From Microvirga sp. 17 mud 1-3 (GTDB lineage: Bacteria > Pseudomonadota > Alphaproteobacteria > Rhizobiales > Beijerinckiaceae): 64,000 nt of DNA. Position 1 is the first letter of the stretch; the number at the start of each line of letters is the position of its first letter. The translations under genes and the position numbers were made by a program. The stretch spans positions 4,093,001 through 4,157,000 of the forward strand of contig NZ_CP029481.1 of the NCBI RefSeq assembly GCF_003151255.1, in the 5' to 3' direction. The notes under the pieces were generated by a model, which searched no databases, was not told the DNA's origin, and was given only the letters and a program-made list of their open reading frames with translations. Positions 16,895 to 25,812 of the stretch are shown here, one piece after another.

Positions 16895-17548
16895 TCAGGC
16901 GAGCATCCCCTCCTGCAGGAACGGATTGGTTGCCCGCTCCTGCCCGATGGTGCTCGCCGGCCCGTGGCCGCAGATGAACGTGACGTCGTCGCCGAGGGGC
17001 AGAAGCTTGGTCTTGATCGAGCTCATGAGCGCAGCCCCGTCCCCGCCCGGCAGATCGGTGCGCCCGACGGACCCGTTGAACAGGACGTCGCCCACGAGGG
17101 CGAAGCGATCCTGCGGCGCGAACAGGACGACGCTGCCCGGCGAATGTCCCGGGCAATGCAGGACCTCCAGGGTCATGCCGCCGACAGTGACCGTATCGCC
17201 CTCGTTCAGCCAGCGATCGGGCGTCACGGCGCGCACCCCGTCGAGGCCATAGACGCGCGCCTGCTCCGGCAGACGCTCCAGGAGAGGACGGTCCGCCTCG
17301 TGCGGGCCCTCGACCGGCACGCCGAGCTCATCCCGCAGATCGGCTGCGCCGCCCGCATGGTCGATATGGCCGTGTGTCAGGATGATCTTCTCCACCGTCA
17401 CGCCGGTCTCGGCGATCGCCTCTCGGATGCGATGGAGGTCGCCGCCCGGATCGATCACGGCGCCCTTCTTGGTCTTGTCGTTCCAGAGCAGCGTGCAGTT
17501 CTGCTCGAAAGGCGTGACGGGAATGATGGCGGCGCGGATATCTGACAC
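16895..17548 (-). CDS. MBL-fold metallo-hydrolase, glyoxalase II-like
   Basis: A 217-residue metallo-beta-lactamase-fold hydrolase. The metal-binding motif THGHIDH gives H59, H61, D63 and H64. H134 (HCPGHSPG), D153 (LVGDVLF) and H194 (ICGHGPAS) complete the di-metal site. Such proteins hydrolyse thioesters of glutathione or related substrates. The gene begins with GTG 17548. It is divergent from glutathione-dependent formaldehyde dehydrogenase, 144 bp away, so a role in glutathione-thioester hydrolysis (S-lactoyl- or S-formylglutathione) is plausible but inferred. It is shorter than typical GloB, so a generic name is safer. Confidence 0.88.
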   Translation of the reverse strand: MSDIRAAIIPVTPFEQNCTLLWNDKTKKGAVIDPGGDLHRIREAIAETGVTVEKIILTHGHIDHAGGAADLRDELGVPVEGPHEADRPLLERLPEQARVYGLDGVRAVTPDRWLNEGDTVTVGGMTLEVLHCPGHSPGSVVLFAPQDRFALVGDVLFNGSVGRTDLPGGDGAALMSSIKTKLLPLGDDVTFICGHGPASTIGQERATNPFLQEGMLA

Positions 17549-17692
17549 GGCGGAATTCCTCGAAAAACGGGCGGCGTAAGTGGCGACGGAGGATATCGGT
17601 CCCGCCGCCCCGGCGGATGCCGGCTCTCTTCCCTTGACCTGGCATCCCGCGGGTTCACATAGTCACGCACGCACCCGGAAGGAAGAGACAGC

Positions 17693-18805
17693 ATGGAAAC
17701 CAGAGCAGCCGTGGCATGGGAAGCAGGCAAGCCCCTCACCATCGAGACCGTCCGCCTCGAAGGGCCCCAGGCCGGTGAGGTGCTCGTGGAGGTCATGGCG
17801 ACGGGCATCTGCCACACGGATGCCTACACGCTCTCAGGACTCGATTCGGAAGGGAAATTCCCGGCGATCCTCGGCCATGAGGGCGCAGGCATCGTGCGCG
17901 AGGTCGGGCCGGGCGTCACCACTCTCAAGCCCGGCGATCACGTGATCCCGCTCTACACGCCGGAATGCCGGCAGTGCAAATCCTGCCTGTCGCGCCGCAC
18001 CAACCTGTGCACGGCGATCCGCACCACGCAGGGACAGGGCGTGATGCCCGACGGCACGAGCCGTTTCCGCTGCGATGGCGACACGGTCTTCCATTACATG
18101 GGCTGTTCGACCTTCGCGAATTTCACGGTCCTGCCGGAAATCGCGCTTGCGAAGATCCGCGAGGACGCTCCCTTCGACAAGGTCTGCTATATCGGCTGCG
18201 GCGTCACCACGGGGATCGGCGCGGTGATCTACACCGCGAAGGTCTGGCCCGGTGCGAACGTGGCGGTGTTCGGCCTCGGCGGCATCGGCCTCAACGTGAT
18301 CCAGGGTGCGCGCATGGTTGGCGCCGACAAGATCATCGGCATCGACATCAACCCGGCCAAGCGCGCCATGGCCGAGAAGTTCGGCATGACGGACTTCATC
18401 AATCCGAACGAGGTCGGCACCGACAAGGTCGTGCAGGCGATCATCGATCTCACGGGCGGCGGCGCGGATTTCTCGTTCGACGCGACCGGCAACGTGAACG
18501 TGATGCGCCAGGCCCTCGAATGCTGCCATCGCGGCTGGGGCGAGAGCATCATCATCGGCGTCGCCGAATCGGGGCGGGAAATTGCCACCCGCCCGTTCCA
18601 GCTCGTCACCGGCCGGGTGTGGCGCGGAACCGCCTTCGGCGGCGCGCGCGGCCGCACGGACGTGCCCAAGATCGTCGACTGGTACATGGAGGGTAAGATC
18701 AACATCGACGACCTGATCACCCACCGGATGCCGCTCGAGGAGATCAACACCGCCTTCGACCTGATGCACGAGGGCAAGTCGATCCGCTCCGTCGTGATCT
18801 ATTGA
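17693..18805 (+). CDS. frmA: S-(hydroxymethyl)glutathione dehydrogenase / class III alcohol dehydrogenase
   Basis: A 370-residue zinc-dependent medium-chain dehydrogenase that oxidises S-hydroxymethylglutathione (formaldehyde-glutathione) with NAD+, and also reduces S-nitrosoglutathione in many bacteria. Catalytic zinc ligands are visible in [12 protein letters not shown] and [13 protein letters not shown]; structural zinc cysteines are in [17 protein letters not shown]. The nucleotide-binding glycines are in [19 protein letters not shown]. Length and motifs match class III ADH very closely. GGAAGGAAGAG precedes the ATG at 17693. The gene is also called adhC or flhA in related genomes. It is divergent from the MBL-fold hydrolase. 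Confidence 0.96.
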   Translation: METRAAVAWEAGKPLTIETVRLEGPQAGEVLVEVMATGICHTDAYTLSGLDSEGKFPAILGHEGAGIVREVGPGVTTLKPGDHVIPLYTPECRQCKSCLSRRTNLCTAIRTTQGQGVMPDGTSRFRCDGDTVFHYMGCSTFANFTVLPEIALAKIREDAPFDKVCYIGCGVTTGIGAVIYTAKVWPGANVAVFGLGGIGLNVIQGARMVGADKIIGIDINPAKRAMAEKFGMTDFINPNEVGTDKVVQAIIDLTGGGADFSFDATGNVNVMRQALECCHRGWGESIIIGVAESGREIATRPFQLVTGRVWRGTAFGGARGRTDVPKIVDWYMEGKINIDDLITHRMPLEEINTAFDLMHEGKSIRSVVIY

Positions 18806-18979
18806 GAGGCCTCCCGACCGCGGAAGCTTTGCCTTTTCGTCTCGAAAGGTGTTTTAGCGCACCGCCTGCGAGGTAACGCAAAGGAATATACGGCTTTGGA
18901 ACGATAGAGCATAGCTCTCTCGTAACAATTGGTCTATGAGAACGCCTCTGACCGAATCGCTCATCTTAAAGCCGCCGCC

Positions 18980-19513
18980 ATGGAACAGACTCGCGAACCC
19001 ATCACCAGCCCCAATGCTGACAGGATCGTCGGCAAGGCCGTCAGCATGACTCAGGCGGCACTGGCCTCCGACGCCGGCAAGGCTGTGCGGGCCGCCATCA
19101 CCCAGGGACAGGCAGGCCTGATGCAGCATCTCTCGGATGCGGCCCAGAAGAACATGCCCGATCCCTTGACCCAGGCGCGCGTGCTCCTGGCCGAGCAGAG
19201 CCAGAACTTCGACGCGATGCGCGGCGCCATCGGCCAGATCGGCGAATCGCTCCATCACCTGAACGACCCGGCCGTGGATCCGCACGCCCAGCAGTCGCAC
19301 GCCATGGCGCTCCTCAACGCCCAGGCTGAGGCGATCCAGGGCCTGACCCTGCTGGTTCTGAAGGGGCAGCAGGTCCAGACCCAGCTGATCCAGGCCATGG
19401 ACGCCCAGCCCCGGACGGCGGCTCCCAACGGCATGCCCAAATGGGCCTATTACGCCATGGGCGTCATGATGGTCTGGAGCTGCCTGACCATGATCTTCTC
19501 GACGATCTTCTGA
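18980..19513 (+). CDS. Hypothetical protein with C-terminal membrane anchor
   Basis: A 177-residue protein of unknown function. Most of it is helical and Gln/Ala-rich (SMTQAALASDAGKAVRAAITQGQ, LLNAQAEAIQGLTLLVLKGQQVQTQLIQAMD), suggesting coiled coils. A single hydrophobic helix at the C terminus (YYAMGVMMVWSCLTMIFSTIF) looks like a tail anchor. I chose ATG 18980; TTG 18929 is in frame and would add 17 residues, and neither has a strong ribosome site. It precedes the DUF533 gene on the same strand by 84 bp. A phasin-like or membrane-scaffold role is possible but unsupported. Confidence 0.62.
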   Translation: MEQTREPITSPNADRIVGKAVSMTQAALASDAGKAVRAAITQGQAGLMQHLSDAAQKNMPDPLTQARVLLAEQSQNFDAMRGAIGQIGESLHHLNDPAVDPHAQQSHAMALLNAQAEAIQGLTLLVLKGQQVQTQLIQAMDAQPRTAAPNGMPKWAYYAMGVMMVWSCLTMIFSTIF

Positions 19514-19597
19514 CGCGGGAAAACGGCCGTTCCGCGCCGGTTTGCCCATGAGAGGGATTGTCATCTAGAATTCACACGATCGCCCGGGAACAGCTCC

Positions 19598-20500
19598 ATG
19601 TTCGACGCCAAGAAGCTTCTCGATGCCCTGGGAACGCCCGCTCCGGCAGGCAGCCAGCCCGCTGCGCCGACGGCAACGCCCGCGGCGCCCAATCCCGCAG
19701 CTCCCAAGCCGGAAGCGCCCAAGGCGCCGGCCGCTCCCCTCGGCGCCGGCACTCTGCTCAGCGACCTGATCGATCTGGCGAACAGGCCCTCTCCGCCGCC
19801 CCCGCCGCCCTCCTCCGAGGGTGAGCAGCCAGCGGCTCCGAAGCCCGAGAAGCCCGCCGCTGCCCCACCGCCGCCGGCCGATCTCACCGATCTGCTCCTG
19901 CGCCGCGCACAGGATTACCTCAAGACGCCGCAGGGCAATGCGGCTGTCCATGCGGTGATGCTCGGCGTGACCAAGGCCGTGGTGAATTCGCAGACCGGCC
20001 GCAAGCTTACCGAAAAGGCCAAGACCAAGGGCGTGGCCCTGATCGGCCGCTTTCTGAACAAAGGCGGGGAGCAGGGCCCCCTGATCGAGGGCCAGCCCCT
20101 CCAGGCCGCGGCCCTGCCGCCGCCCGCAGCCCCGCCGGCGTCCGGCGATGTCGCGCTTCTGGTGATGCGCGCCATGATCGCCGCCGCAGCCGCCGATGGG
20201 CGCATCGACGAGGACGAGCGCACGCGCATCCTCGGCGCTCTTAAAGGCGCAGGGATCGACGGCGAAGGCGTGCAGATCATTGAGGCGGAGCTTGCGCGCC
20301 CGGCCAGCGTGGCCGAACTCGCGGCCGCCGCCACGACGCCGGAAGCCGCCGTCCAGGTCTATACGGCGGCACGGCGCATCATCACGCCGAATACCGTGGA
20401 GGAGCGCGTCTTCCTCGCGCATCTCTCCGGCGCGCTCGGGCTCGACCCGCGCCTCGTGGCCCAGATCGACGCCGCAGCGTCGGGCGCCCTTCCGGGCTAA
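19598..20500 (+). CDS. DUF533 / TerB-like domain protein
   Basis: A 300-residue protein. Residues 1-15 (MFDAKKLLDALG) resemble the start of YebE-type proteins. Residues 16-95 are a low-complexity Pro/Ala linker containing six consecutive prolines. Residues about 180-295 form a TerB/DUF533 all-helical domain (VALLVMRAMIAAAAADGRIDEDERTRILGAL, ending HLSGALGLDPRLVAQIDAAA). The acidic ADGRIDEDE motif is the TerB hallmark and may bind metal. Function is unknown; relatives are inner-membrane-associated. The ATG at 19598 fits the conserved N terminus. It converges with the Nudix gene, 12 bp apart. Confidence 0.85.
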   Translation: MFDAKKLLDALGTPAPAGSQPAAPTATPAAPNPAAPKPEAPKAPAAPLGAGTLLSDLIDLANRPSPPPPPPSSEGEQPAAPKPEKPAAAPPPPADLTDLLLRRAQDYLKTPQGNAAVHAVMLGVTKAVVNSQTGRKLTEKAKTKGVALIGRFLNKGGEQGPLIEGQPLQAAALPPPAAPPASGDVALLVMRAMIAAAAADGRIDEDERTRILGALKGAGIDGEGVQIIEAELARPASVAELAAAATTPEAAVQVYTAARRIITPNTVEERVFLAHLSGALGLDPRLVAQIDAAASGALPG

Positions 20501-20512
20501 CCTCCCGTACCA

Positions 20513-21085
20513 TCACCGGAAAAGCTCGCCCCGGCGTAGGACGAGCGCCTGGACGAGCGCGAGGGTCTTCATATCCGCGATGGTGCCCTGCGCCATCATC
20601 CCGGCAAGATCCGCAAGGCGAGTCTCGCAGAGAGTGATCTCCTCCTGCTCCTCGGCCAGCCCGCCGCCCTCCCCTGTCCGGTCCGCGGCCGAGCAGGGCG
20701 CCAGGAACAGGTGGACCCGCTCGGTCGAGTAGCCCGGAGAGGCCCAGAAGGCGCCGAGCGGCTCGAGGCGGCTCAGGCGAAGCCCCGCCTCCTCCATGGC
20801 CTCCCGGCGGATGCCTTCCTCCGCCGTCTCGCCGGGATCCACGATGCCGGCAATCGCCTCCAGAACGCTCGAAGGGCCTCCGGCCCGCAGGACAGGCGCC
20901 CGGAACTGCCGCACCAGAAAGGCCGTCCGGCGGGCTTCGTCGTAGGGAAGCACCGCGGCGGCAGGCGGGCTCTCCAGAACCTCCCGCACCATGCGCTCGC
21001 CATTGGGCTGCTTCACCGTGAGCGCCAGGAGGCTGCGCCGCCCTTCATGAAGAACCTCGGTATTCGCGATCTCGTAGGTCGCCAT
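20513..21085 (-). CDS. Nudix hydrolase, ADP-ribose pyrophosphatase/NudK-like
   Basis: A 190-residue Nudix hydrolase. The Nudix box starts at G80 (GIVDPGETAEEGIRREAMEE and on to GL), with catalytic E95, E98 and E99. Upstream strands (VLPYDEARRTAFLVRQFRAP) and the PGYSTERVHLFLA segment match nucleotide-sugar pyrophosphatases such as NudK and ADP-ribose pyrophosphatase, which split a nucleoside diphosphate linked to X. The ATG at 21085 has GGGAAGA upstream. Its start is divergent from the SIR2-domain gene, 151 bp away. If the SIR2 protein releases ADP-ribose, this enzyme could recycle it; that link is inference. Confidence 0.9.
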   Translation of the reverse strand: MATYEIANTEVLHEGRRSLLALTVKQPNGERMVREVLESPPAAAVLPYDEARRTAFLVRQFRAPVLRAGGPSSVLEAIAGIVDPGETAEEGIRREAMEEAGLRLSRLEPLGAFWASPGYSTERVHLFLAPCSAADRTGEGGGLAEEQEEITLCETRLADLAGMMAQGTIADMKTLALVQALVLRRGELFR

Positions 21086-21236
21086 GGCGCATCTTCCCGA
21101 TCCGGCACTCCGCCGGACCACCCGGCGACAAGCCAATCCTTTCCGAGCCAATCCTTGCCGAGCGAAGCCGTTCCGCGGGAGCCTGGGCCCGGCCCGCAGC
21201 GTTATGCGCCTGAACAGGCCGCAGGAGAGGAACCCA

Positions 21237-22061
21237 GTGGACGATCTGGTGGAAGCCATCGGCAGGCGCCATGCCATTCTCTTTGCGGGAGCGGGCGTCT
21301 CGATGACGGTCGGCCTGCCCTCCTGGCAGACGCTCATCGCCCACATCGCACAGGAGCTCCAGATCGACGAGGCGGATCTGACCGAGACCGAAGTCAACCA
21401 CCTGACCCTCGCGGAGTTCTATCGCCTCAAGAAGGGCAGAATCGGCCCCCTGCGCAGCTGGATGGACCGGGCCTGGACTCTGCCCGAAGAGAACCTGAGG
21501 AACTCTCGCGTTCATGCCCTGATCTGCGAACTCGACTTTCCGATCATCTACACGACGAATTTCGACCGGAACCTCGAGACGGCCTTCACCCTGCACGGCA
21601 AATCGTTCGTGAAAATCGTGAATGCGAAGGACATCGCCGACGTCCGGGAGGGCGTTCCGCAGATCGTCAAATATCACGGAGATTTCGACGACGACGATTC
21701 CATCGTCATTACCGAGACGGATTATCTCGACCGCCTGTCTTTCGAATCACCGCTCGACATCAAGTTTCGGGCGGATGCCCTGGGCAAGACCATCCTGTTC
21801 GTCGGCTACAGCCTGTCGGACCTGAACATTCGCTTTCTCCTGCATCGTCTGTGGAAGACGTGGAAAGGGTCTGGCTTCGAGAAGGACCGCCCGCCCTCCT
21901 ACGTATTCATGCTGCGCCCCAATCCCATCGAGGAAGCAGTGCTGCAGCAATGGGGTTTACGTGTGCTGACGGAACCCGACTGCGCGCCCGAGAATGCTCT
22001 CGAGACGTTTCTGACGAAGCTGAGCCGTAACGTTTCTGCATTGCGCGAACAGGCGCGCTGA
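21237..22061 (+). CDS. SIR2-family protein (predicted NAD+-consuming enzyme)
   Basis: A 274-residue protein made up almost wholly of a SIR2_2-type Rossmann domain. NAD-binding and catalytic motifs are complete: GAGVSMTVGLPSWQTLI (residues 18-34), TTNFD with N108 and D110, the catalytic histidine H147 in KYHGDFDDDD, and LFVGYSLSDLNIRFLL. The structural zinc cysteines of sirtuin deacetylases are absent. This points to the NADase-like branch found in stand-alone and antiphage SIR2 proteins rather than to protein deacetylation. The GTG at 21237 is preceded by a strong AGGAGAGG at six-base spacing. No partner such as Argonaute, TIR, HerA or STAND is nearby. Confidence 0.87.
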   Translation: MDDLVEAIGRRHAILFAGAGVSMTVGLPSWQTLIAHIAQELQIDEADLTETEVNHLTLAEFYRLKKGRIGPLRSWMDRAWTLPEENLRNSRVHALICELDFPIIYTTNFDRNLETAFTLHGKSFVKIVNAKDIADVREGVPQIVKYHGDFDDDDSIVITETDYLDRLSFESPLDIKFRADALGKTILFVGYSLSDLNIRFLLHRLWKTWKGSGFEKDRPPSYVFMLRPNPIEEAVLQQWGLRVLTEPDCAPENALETFLTKLSRNVSALREQAR

Positions 22062-22263
22062 CACGCTCTCCACAGGACGCGCTCTTGACGTTCGATCATG
22101 GAGACGTGATTGAGGCCCGCCTGGAATTTCGCGCCGTTCGTGCCAGGATACGAATCTGACAAGGCATGTCGGTTCGACGGCACACGGAACGGCCTTCGCC
22201 GCAATGCAGGCGAACTCTCCAGCCACCTTGGCGTTTTCATCAGGAACCGGACGAAGAAAGAGG

Positions 22264-23442
22264 ATGGACGTGCAGCCAATGAAGAATGTGGGACGCAATG
22301 GAACGATCGACCTCTGGCGGGGTCTCGTTCTTGCGATCATTTTCGTCAACCACATTCCGGGCAACATTATTGAACATGCCACGCCGCGCAGCTTCGGCTT
22401 CTCCGATTCTGCCGAGGCGTTCATCTTCATCTCCGGATTGTCGCTGGCTCTCGTCTATTATCACCGGATTCCGCAGGGCGACATCATCGGGGTCGTGCGC
22501 CGCTGCCTGCGCCGCTCCTTCGAGCTCTACCGGATGCATCTCCTGCTCACGGCAGGCGCCATTGCGCTCTTCTCCATCGGCTATGAGCTCAGCGACGATA
22601 TCGGCCTCATCGAGGCCGACGGCCGCAATATCGTGTTCGGCAACACGGCCAAGGGCGTCACGGGCATTCTCCTGCTCGGGCACCAGCTTGGCTATTTCAA
22701 CATCCTGCCTCTCTACATCGCCCTCATGCTGTGGGCGCCGGTGGCGCTCGTCCTGGCGCGGATCCATGTGCTCCTCGCCCTCGCAGTCTCGTTCGGAATC
22801 TATGCGCTTGCGCGCGACGGCGTGCTCGTCCTGCCCACCTGGCCGGAACCGGGAACCTGGTTCTTCAATCCCTTTGCATGGCAGCTGCTCTTCACCATCG
22901 GCATCGTCACGGGCGTGATCTTCACGCAACGCCCCATACCGCTGACCCGGACGTGCCAGATCAGTGCAATCGTCATCCTGACGGCCTCGCTTCTCGTCGT
23001 CATGGACGTCTTCGGCCTTGCCCCCGGCCTGCGCGATGCCGCCTTCACGCAGCTCGACCTGCCGAAATACGATCTCGGCCTCGGCCGTCTGGTACACTTC
23101 ATCGCCCTCGCCTATCTGGTCACTCAGTGGCGCATCGGCGAGAAGCTTGAGCGCACCATCGTCGGTCCCGACCTGAAGCGGCTTGGCCGTAACGGCCTCG
23201 TGATCTTCGCGGCCGGATCGCTCCTGAGCGCCCTGGGGCAGGTCATCATGACGCTGACGGCCGTCAAATCCTCCGCTAGTCCACACCTCATCGGCATGGT
23301 ATTTACCCTGATCGGACTGATGGGGCTCCTGGCACTGGCGCGATACCTGGAATGGAACAAATTCAACGCGGACGGCCCGCAAAACGGCCGGACACGAAGT
23401 CTCGCCCTGTCCTCCGCGTCGCCGGGGCGCTTGCCTTCTTAA
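22264..23442 (+). CDS. OpgC-domain membrane acyltransferase
   Basis: A polytopic membrane protein of 392 residues with about ten helices, of the OpgC family. The family start is clear: GTIDLWRGLVLAIIFVNHI, followed by GFSDSAEAFIFISGLSLAL. OpgC proteins transfer succinyl groups to periplasmic glucans (osmoregulated periplasmic or cyclic beta-glucans); the acceptor here is not proven. I give ATG 22264; ATG 22279 is equally possible and lies closer to the conserved segment. Its last 91 bp overlap the start of the SGNH hydrolase gene in another frame, so the two are probably co-expressed. Confidence 0.88.
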   Translation: MDVQPMKNVGRNGTIDLWRGLVLAIIFVNHIPGNIIEHATPRSFGFSDSAEAFIFISGLSLALVYYHRIPQGDIIGVVRRCLRRSFELYRMHLLLTAGAIALFSIGYELSDDIGLIEADGRNIVFGNTAKGVTGILLLGHQLGYFNILPLYIALMLWAPVALVLARIHVLLALAVSFGIYALARDGVLVLPTWPEPGTWFFNPFAWQLLFTIGIVTGVIFTQRPIPLTRTCQISAIVILTASLLVVMDVFGLAPGLRDAAFTQLDLPKYDLGLGRLVHFIALAYLVTQWRIGEKLERTIVGPDLKRLGRNGLVIFAAGSLLSALGQVIMTLTAVKSSASPHLIGMVFTLIGLMGLLALARYLEWNKFNADGPQNGRTRSLALSSASPGRLPS

Positions 23443-24197
23443 GTATGTCCTTCCTGACAGTGCCGGCACCGGCCTCCGCAGCCGAGGAAGCCTGCGGCGG
23501 GACAGTCCCGGTCTTCCGGGCACAGGGCCTTCTGGGCGTCGTCTCCCAGAAGCTGAACCGGCACGAGACCGTGCGGATTCTCGCCATCGGCTCCTCCTCG
23601 ACCGAGGGTATCGGCGCCTCAGCGCCGGATCGGACCTACCCGGCCCAGCTTCAGGAAGACCTGTCGGACCTCTGGCACCAGACGGTCACGGTCGTGAATG
23701 CCGGCATCGGCGGCGAGAAGGCGGTCCGAACCGTCGAGCGGCTGGAAGAGGCGCTTAAGTCCGGCGGGTACGATCTCGTCATCTGGCAGGTCGGCACCAA
23801 CGACGCCGTGGGCGGTGTGCCCGAGGACGGCTTCCGCACCATGCTGGAGCGCGGCATCGCGGCCGCCAAGGCGGCCGGGGTTCCGCTCATCCTGCTCGAC
23901 CAGCAATATGTCCCGACGATCCGGGATCCCGCCCGCTACGAGCGCTTCGTGCAGATGGTCGCCAGGGTGGGCGAGACCCAGCGGATCCCGGTCTTCTCGC
24001 GCTATGCGATGATGAAGGAATGGGGCAGCCACTCTCTGGAGGACCTGCGTTCCATGCTGTCTTCCGACAGCTTCCACATGAGCGACAAGGGCTATCGCTG
24101 CCTCGCCGACCGTCTCGCGCAGGACATCCAGTCGGTCGTGGCCCGCCCGGTGGCCGAGGCCGAGCGCACGACGGTCGCGGCCGCGCGGCGCCGTTAA
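23352..24197 (+). CDS. Exported SGNH/GDSL hydrolase
   Basis: A 281-residue periplasmic esterase-type protein. The signal peptide has a basic start (RPAKRPDTKSR), a hydrophobic core (VAGALAFLSMSFLTV) and a cleavage region PAPASA. The SGNH blocks follow: ILAIGSSSTEG with a probable nucleophile at S82, NAGIGGEKA, WQVGTNDAVGG, and the Asp-His pair in DSFHMSDKGY. The first block reads GSS instead of GDS. Enzymes of this type remove or transfer acyl groups on glycans or lipids. Its start lies inside the OpgC gene (91-bp overlap). A joint role in acylating and deacylating periplasmic glucan is plausible but inferred. Confidence 0.87.
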   Translation: MEQIQRGRPAKRPDTKSRPVLRVAGALAFLSMSFLTVPAPASAAEEACGGTVPVFRAQGLLGVVSQKLNRHETVRILAIGSSSTEGIGASAPDRTYPAQLQEDLSDLWHQTVTVVNAGIGGEKAVRTVERLEEALKSGGYDLVIWQVGTNDAVGGVPEDGFRTMLERGIAAAKAAGVPLILLDQQYVPTIRDPARYERFVQMVARVGETQRIPVFSRYAMMKEWGSHSLEDLRSMLSSDSFHMSDKGYRCLADRLAQDIQSVVARPVAEAERTTVAAARRR

Positions 24198-24279
24198 CGG
24201 CATCGCAAGGGCCGACCTTCAGGATAGCCTCCGCCCTGGCGGATGCTGAAGCCTCAACGGAACGGCGAAAACGATCATC

Positions 24280-25602
24280 ATGGCTCACGCACATTCTGCT
24301 CCGAAACGCCGGCTCTCGTTCCGGGACGTCCTGACGGACGGGCGCATCGCCCTGATGCTTCCCTTAGGATTTTCGTCCGGCCTGCCGTTCCTCCTCGTGT
24401 TCAGCACCCTCTCCGCATGGCTGCGGGAGGCCGGGATTTCGCGCACCGAGATCGGCATGCTGAGCTGGGTGGCGCTCGCCTATTCGCTCAAGTTCCTCTG
24501 GGCACCCATCGTCGACCGCTACGACGTACCGATCCTTGCCCGGCTCCTCGGCCGGCGGCGGAGCTGGATGGCACTTGCGCAGATCGTCACGGCAGCAGGC
24601 CTTGCGGGCATCGCGTTCGGCGATCCGCAGACGCACCTGCCCCTCACCATCGCGTCGGCTCTTCTCGTGGCCTTCGCGTCCGCCACCCAGGACGTGGTGA
24701 TCGACGGCTGGCGCATCGACGCCGCCACGACCGAGCGGCAGGGCATGATGGCCGCGAGCCTCCAGCTCGGCTACCGCCTCGCCCTGATCTGCGCGGGCGC
24801 GGGCGCACTCTATATCGCCGAGTTCGTGAACTGGCGCAGCGCCTACCTGGCTATGGCGGCCCTCATGGGCGTGGGCCTTGCGGCCACCCTCATGGCCCCG
24901 CGCCTGGATGCGGCCGCGCCCCGCGAGAGGCTGCCCTTCGCGGCCGCCGTCTTGGAGCCGCTGACGGAGCTTTTCCGGCGCAAGGGGCCGATCCTCATCC
25001 CAATCCTGGCGCTCGTCGCCTGCTTCCGCCTGCCGGATTTCGTGGCCGGCGTCATGGCGAACCCGCTCTATATCGACCTCGGCTTCTCCAAGGCCGACAT
25101 CGCCAACGTATCCAAGCTCTACGGGGTCTGGGTCGGCATCGCCGGAGCCTTTGCGGGGGGTATCGCGGTCACGCGGCTCGGGCTGTGGTGGACGCTCCTC
25201 ATCGGCGCCGTCATCGCGGCCGCCTCGAACCTGATGTTCTCGTGGCTCGCGGTCGAGGGCGGACGGCTCGACCTGCTCGTCCTCACGATCAGCGCCGACA
25301 ACTTCGCCGGCGGCTTCGCGGGCTCGGCCCTCGTCGCCTACATGTCGAGCCTCACGGCGCCCGGCTTCGCCGCGACCCAATATGCTCTCCTGAGCTCCCT
25401 CTATGCGCTGCCCGGCAAGCTCATCGGCGGCGGCTCGGGCGCGGTCGTGGACGCCTACGGCTACCCGATCCTCTTCTCGGCCACGGCCGCCATCGGCATC
25501 CCGCTCGTGATCCTGTGCCTAGTCGTGCGTCGGGATGCGATGCAGACGGTGGAAGCGGAGCCGGACGGGAAACCGGCCCTCGCGGCGCAATCGCGCGCGT
25601 GA
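24280..25602 (+). CDS. ampG: AmpG-type muropeptide MFS permease
   Basis: A 440-residue MFS protein with 12 or more membrane helices and the AmpG layout: MLPLGFSSGLPFLLVFSTLSAWLREAGISRTEIG, LKFLWAPIVDRYDVP, ATQDVVIDGWRID and YMSSLTAPGFAATQYALLSSLYALPGKLIGG. AmpG imports anhydro-muropeptides released from peptidoglycan for recycling and for beta-lactamase induction. This window also encodes AmgK and MurU, which act further along one recycling route. The ATG at 24280 follows the SGNH gene by 82 bp on the same strand. Confidence in the family is high; substrate specificity is inferred from it. Confidence 0.87.
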   Translation: MAHAHSAPKRRLSFRDVLTDGRIALMLPLGFSSGLPFLLVFSTLSAWLREAGISRTEIGMLSWVALAYSLKFLWAPIVDRYDVPILARLLGRRRSWMALAQIVTAAGLAGIAFGDPQTHLPLTIASALLVAFASATQDVVIDGWRIDAATTERQGMMAASLQLGYRLALICAGAGALYIAEFVNWRSAYLAMAALMGVGLAATLMAPRLDAAAPRERLPFAAAVLEPLTELFRRKGPILIPILALVACFRLPDFVAGVMANPLYIDLGFSKADIANVSKLYGVWVGIAGAFAGGIAVTRLGLWWTLLIGAVIAAASNLMFSWLAVEGGRLDLLVLTISADNFAGGFAGSALVAYMSSLTAPGFAATQYALLSSLYALPGKLIGGGSGAVVDAYGYPILFSATAAIGIPLVILCLVVRRDAMQTVEAEPDGKPALAAQSRA

Positions 25603-25628
25603 ACGGCGGAGGGACAGAGCGCAACGGG

Positions 25629-25736
25629 ATCCCCTCCCCCTTGTGTGGAGGGTCAGGGTGGGGGTGTCGACGCTACGTTCTTAAACTTCAGAGCCAACAC
25701 CCCCACCTCCAACTCCTCCCCACAAGGGGGGAGGAG
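25629..25736. repeat. Imperfect inverted repeat element, about 40-bp arms
   Basis: The left arm (25629-25669, beginning ATCCCCTCCCCCTTGTGTGG) and right arm (25696-25736, ending CACAAGGGGGGAGGAG) are imperfect reverse complements sharing CCTCCCCCTTGTG-GGAGG and GGTGGGGGTGT. The spacer is 26 bp. It lies between two convergent genes, so it could also act as a transcription barrier. Confidence 0.65.
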
Positions 25737-25812
25737 AGCAGGGCCACGCCTCGTCATTCCGGCTATGACAAGGACGAAAGTGCTTCGTCGAGGCTCACCT
25801 CACCCCGCTCAC

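Noticed and set aside
21237-22061. Multi-gene antiphage defence island around the SIR2 gene
   Set aside because: Neighbours (Nudix, OpgC, SGNH hydrolase, AmpG) are ordinary genes; no nuclease, STAND ATPase, TIR or Argonaute partner is present.
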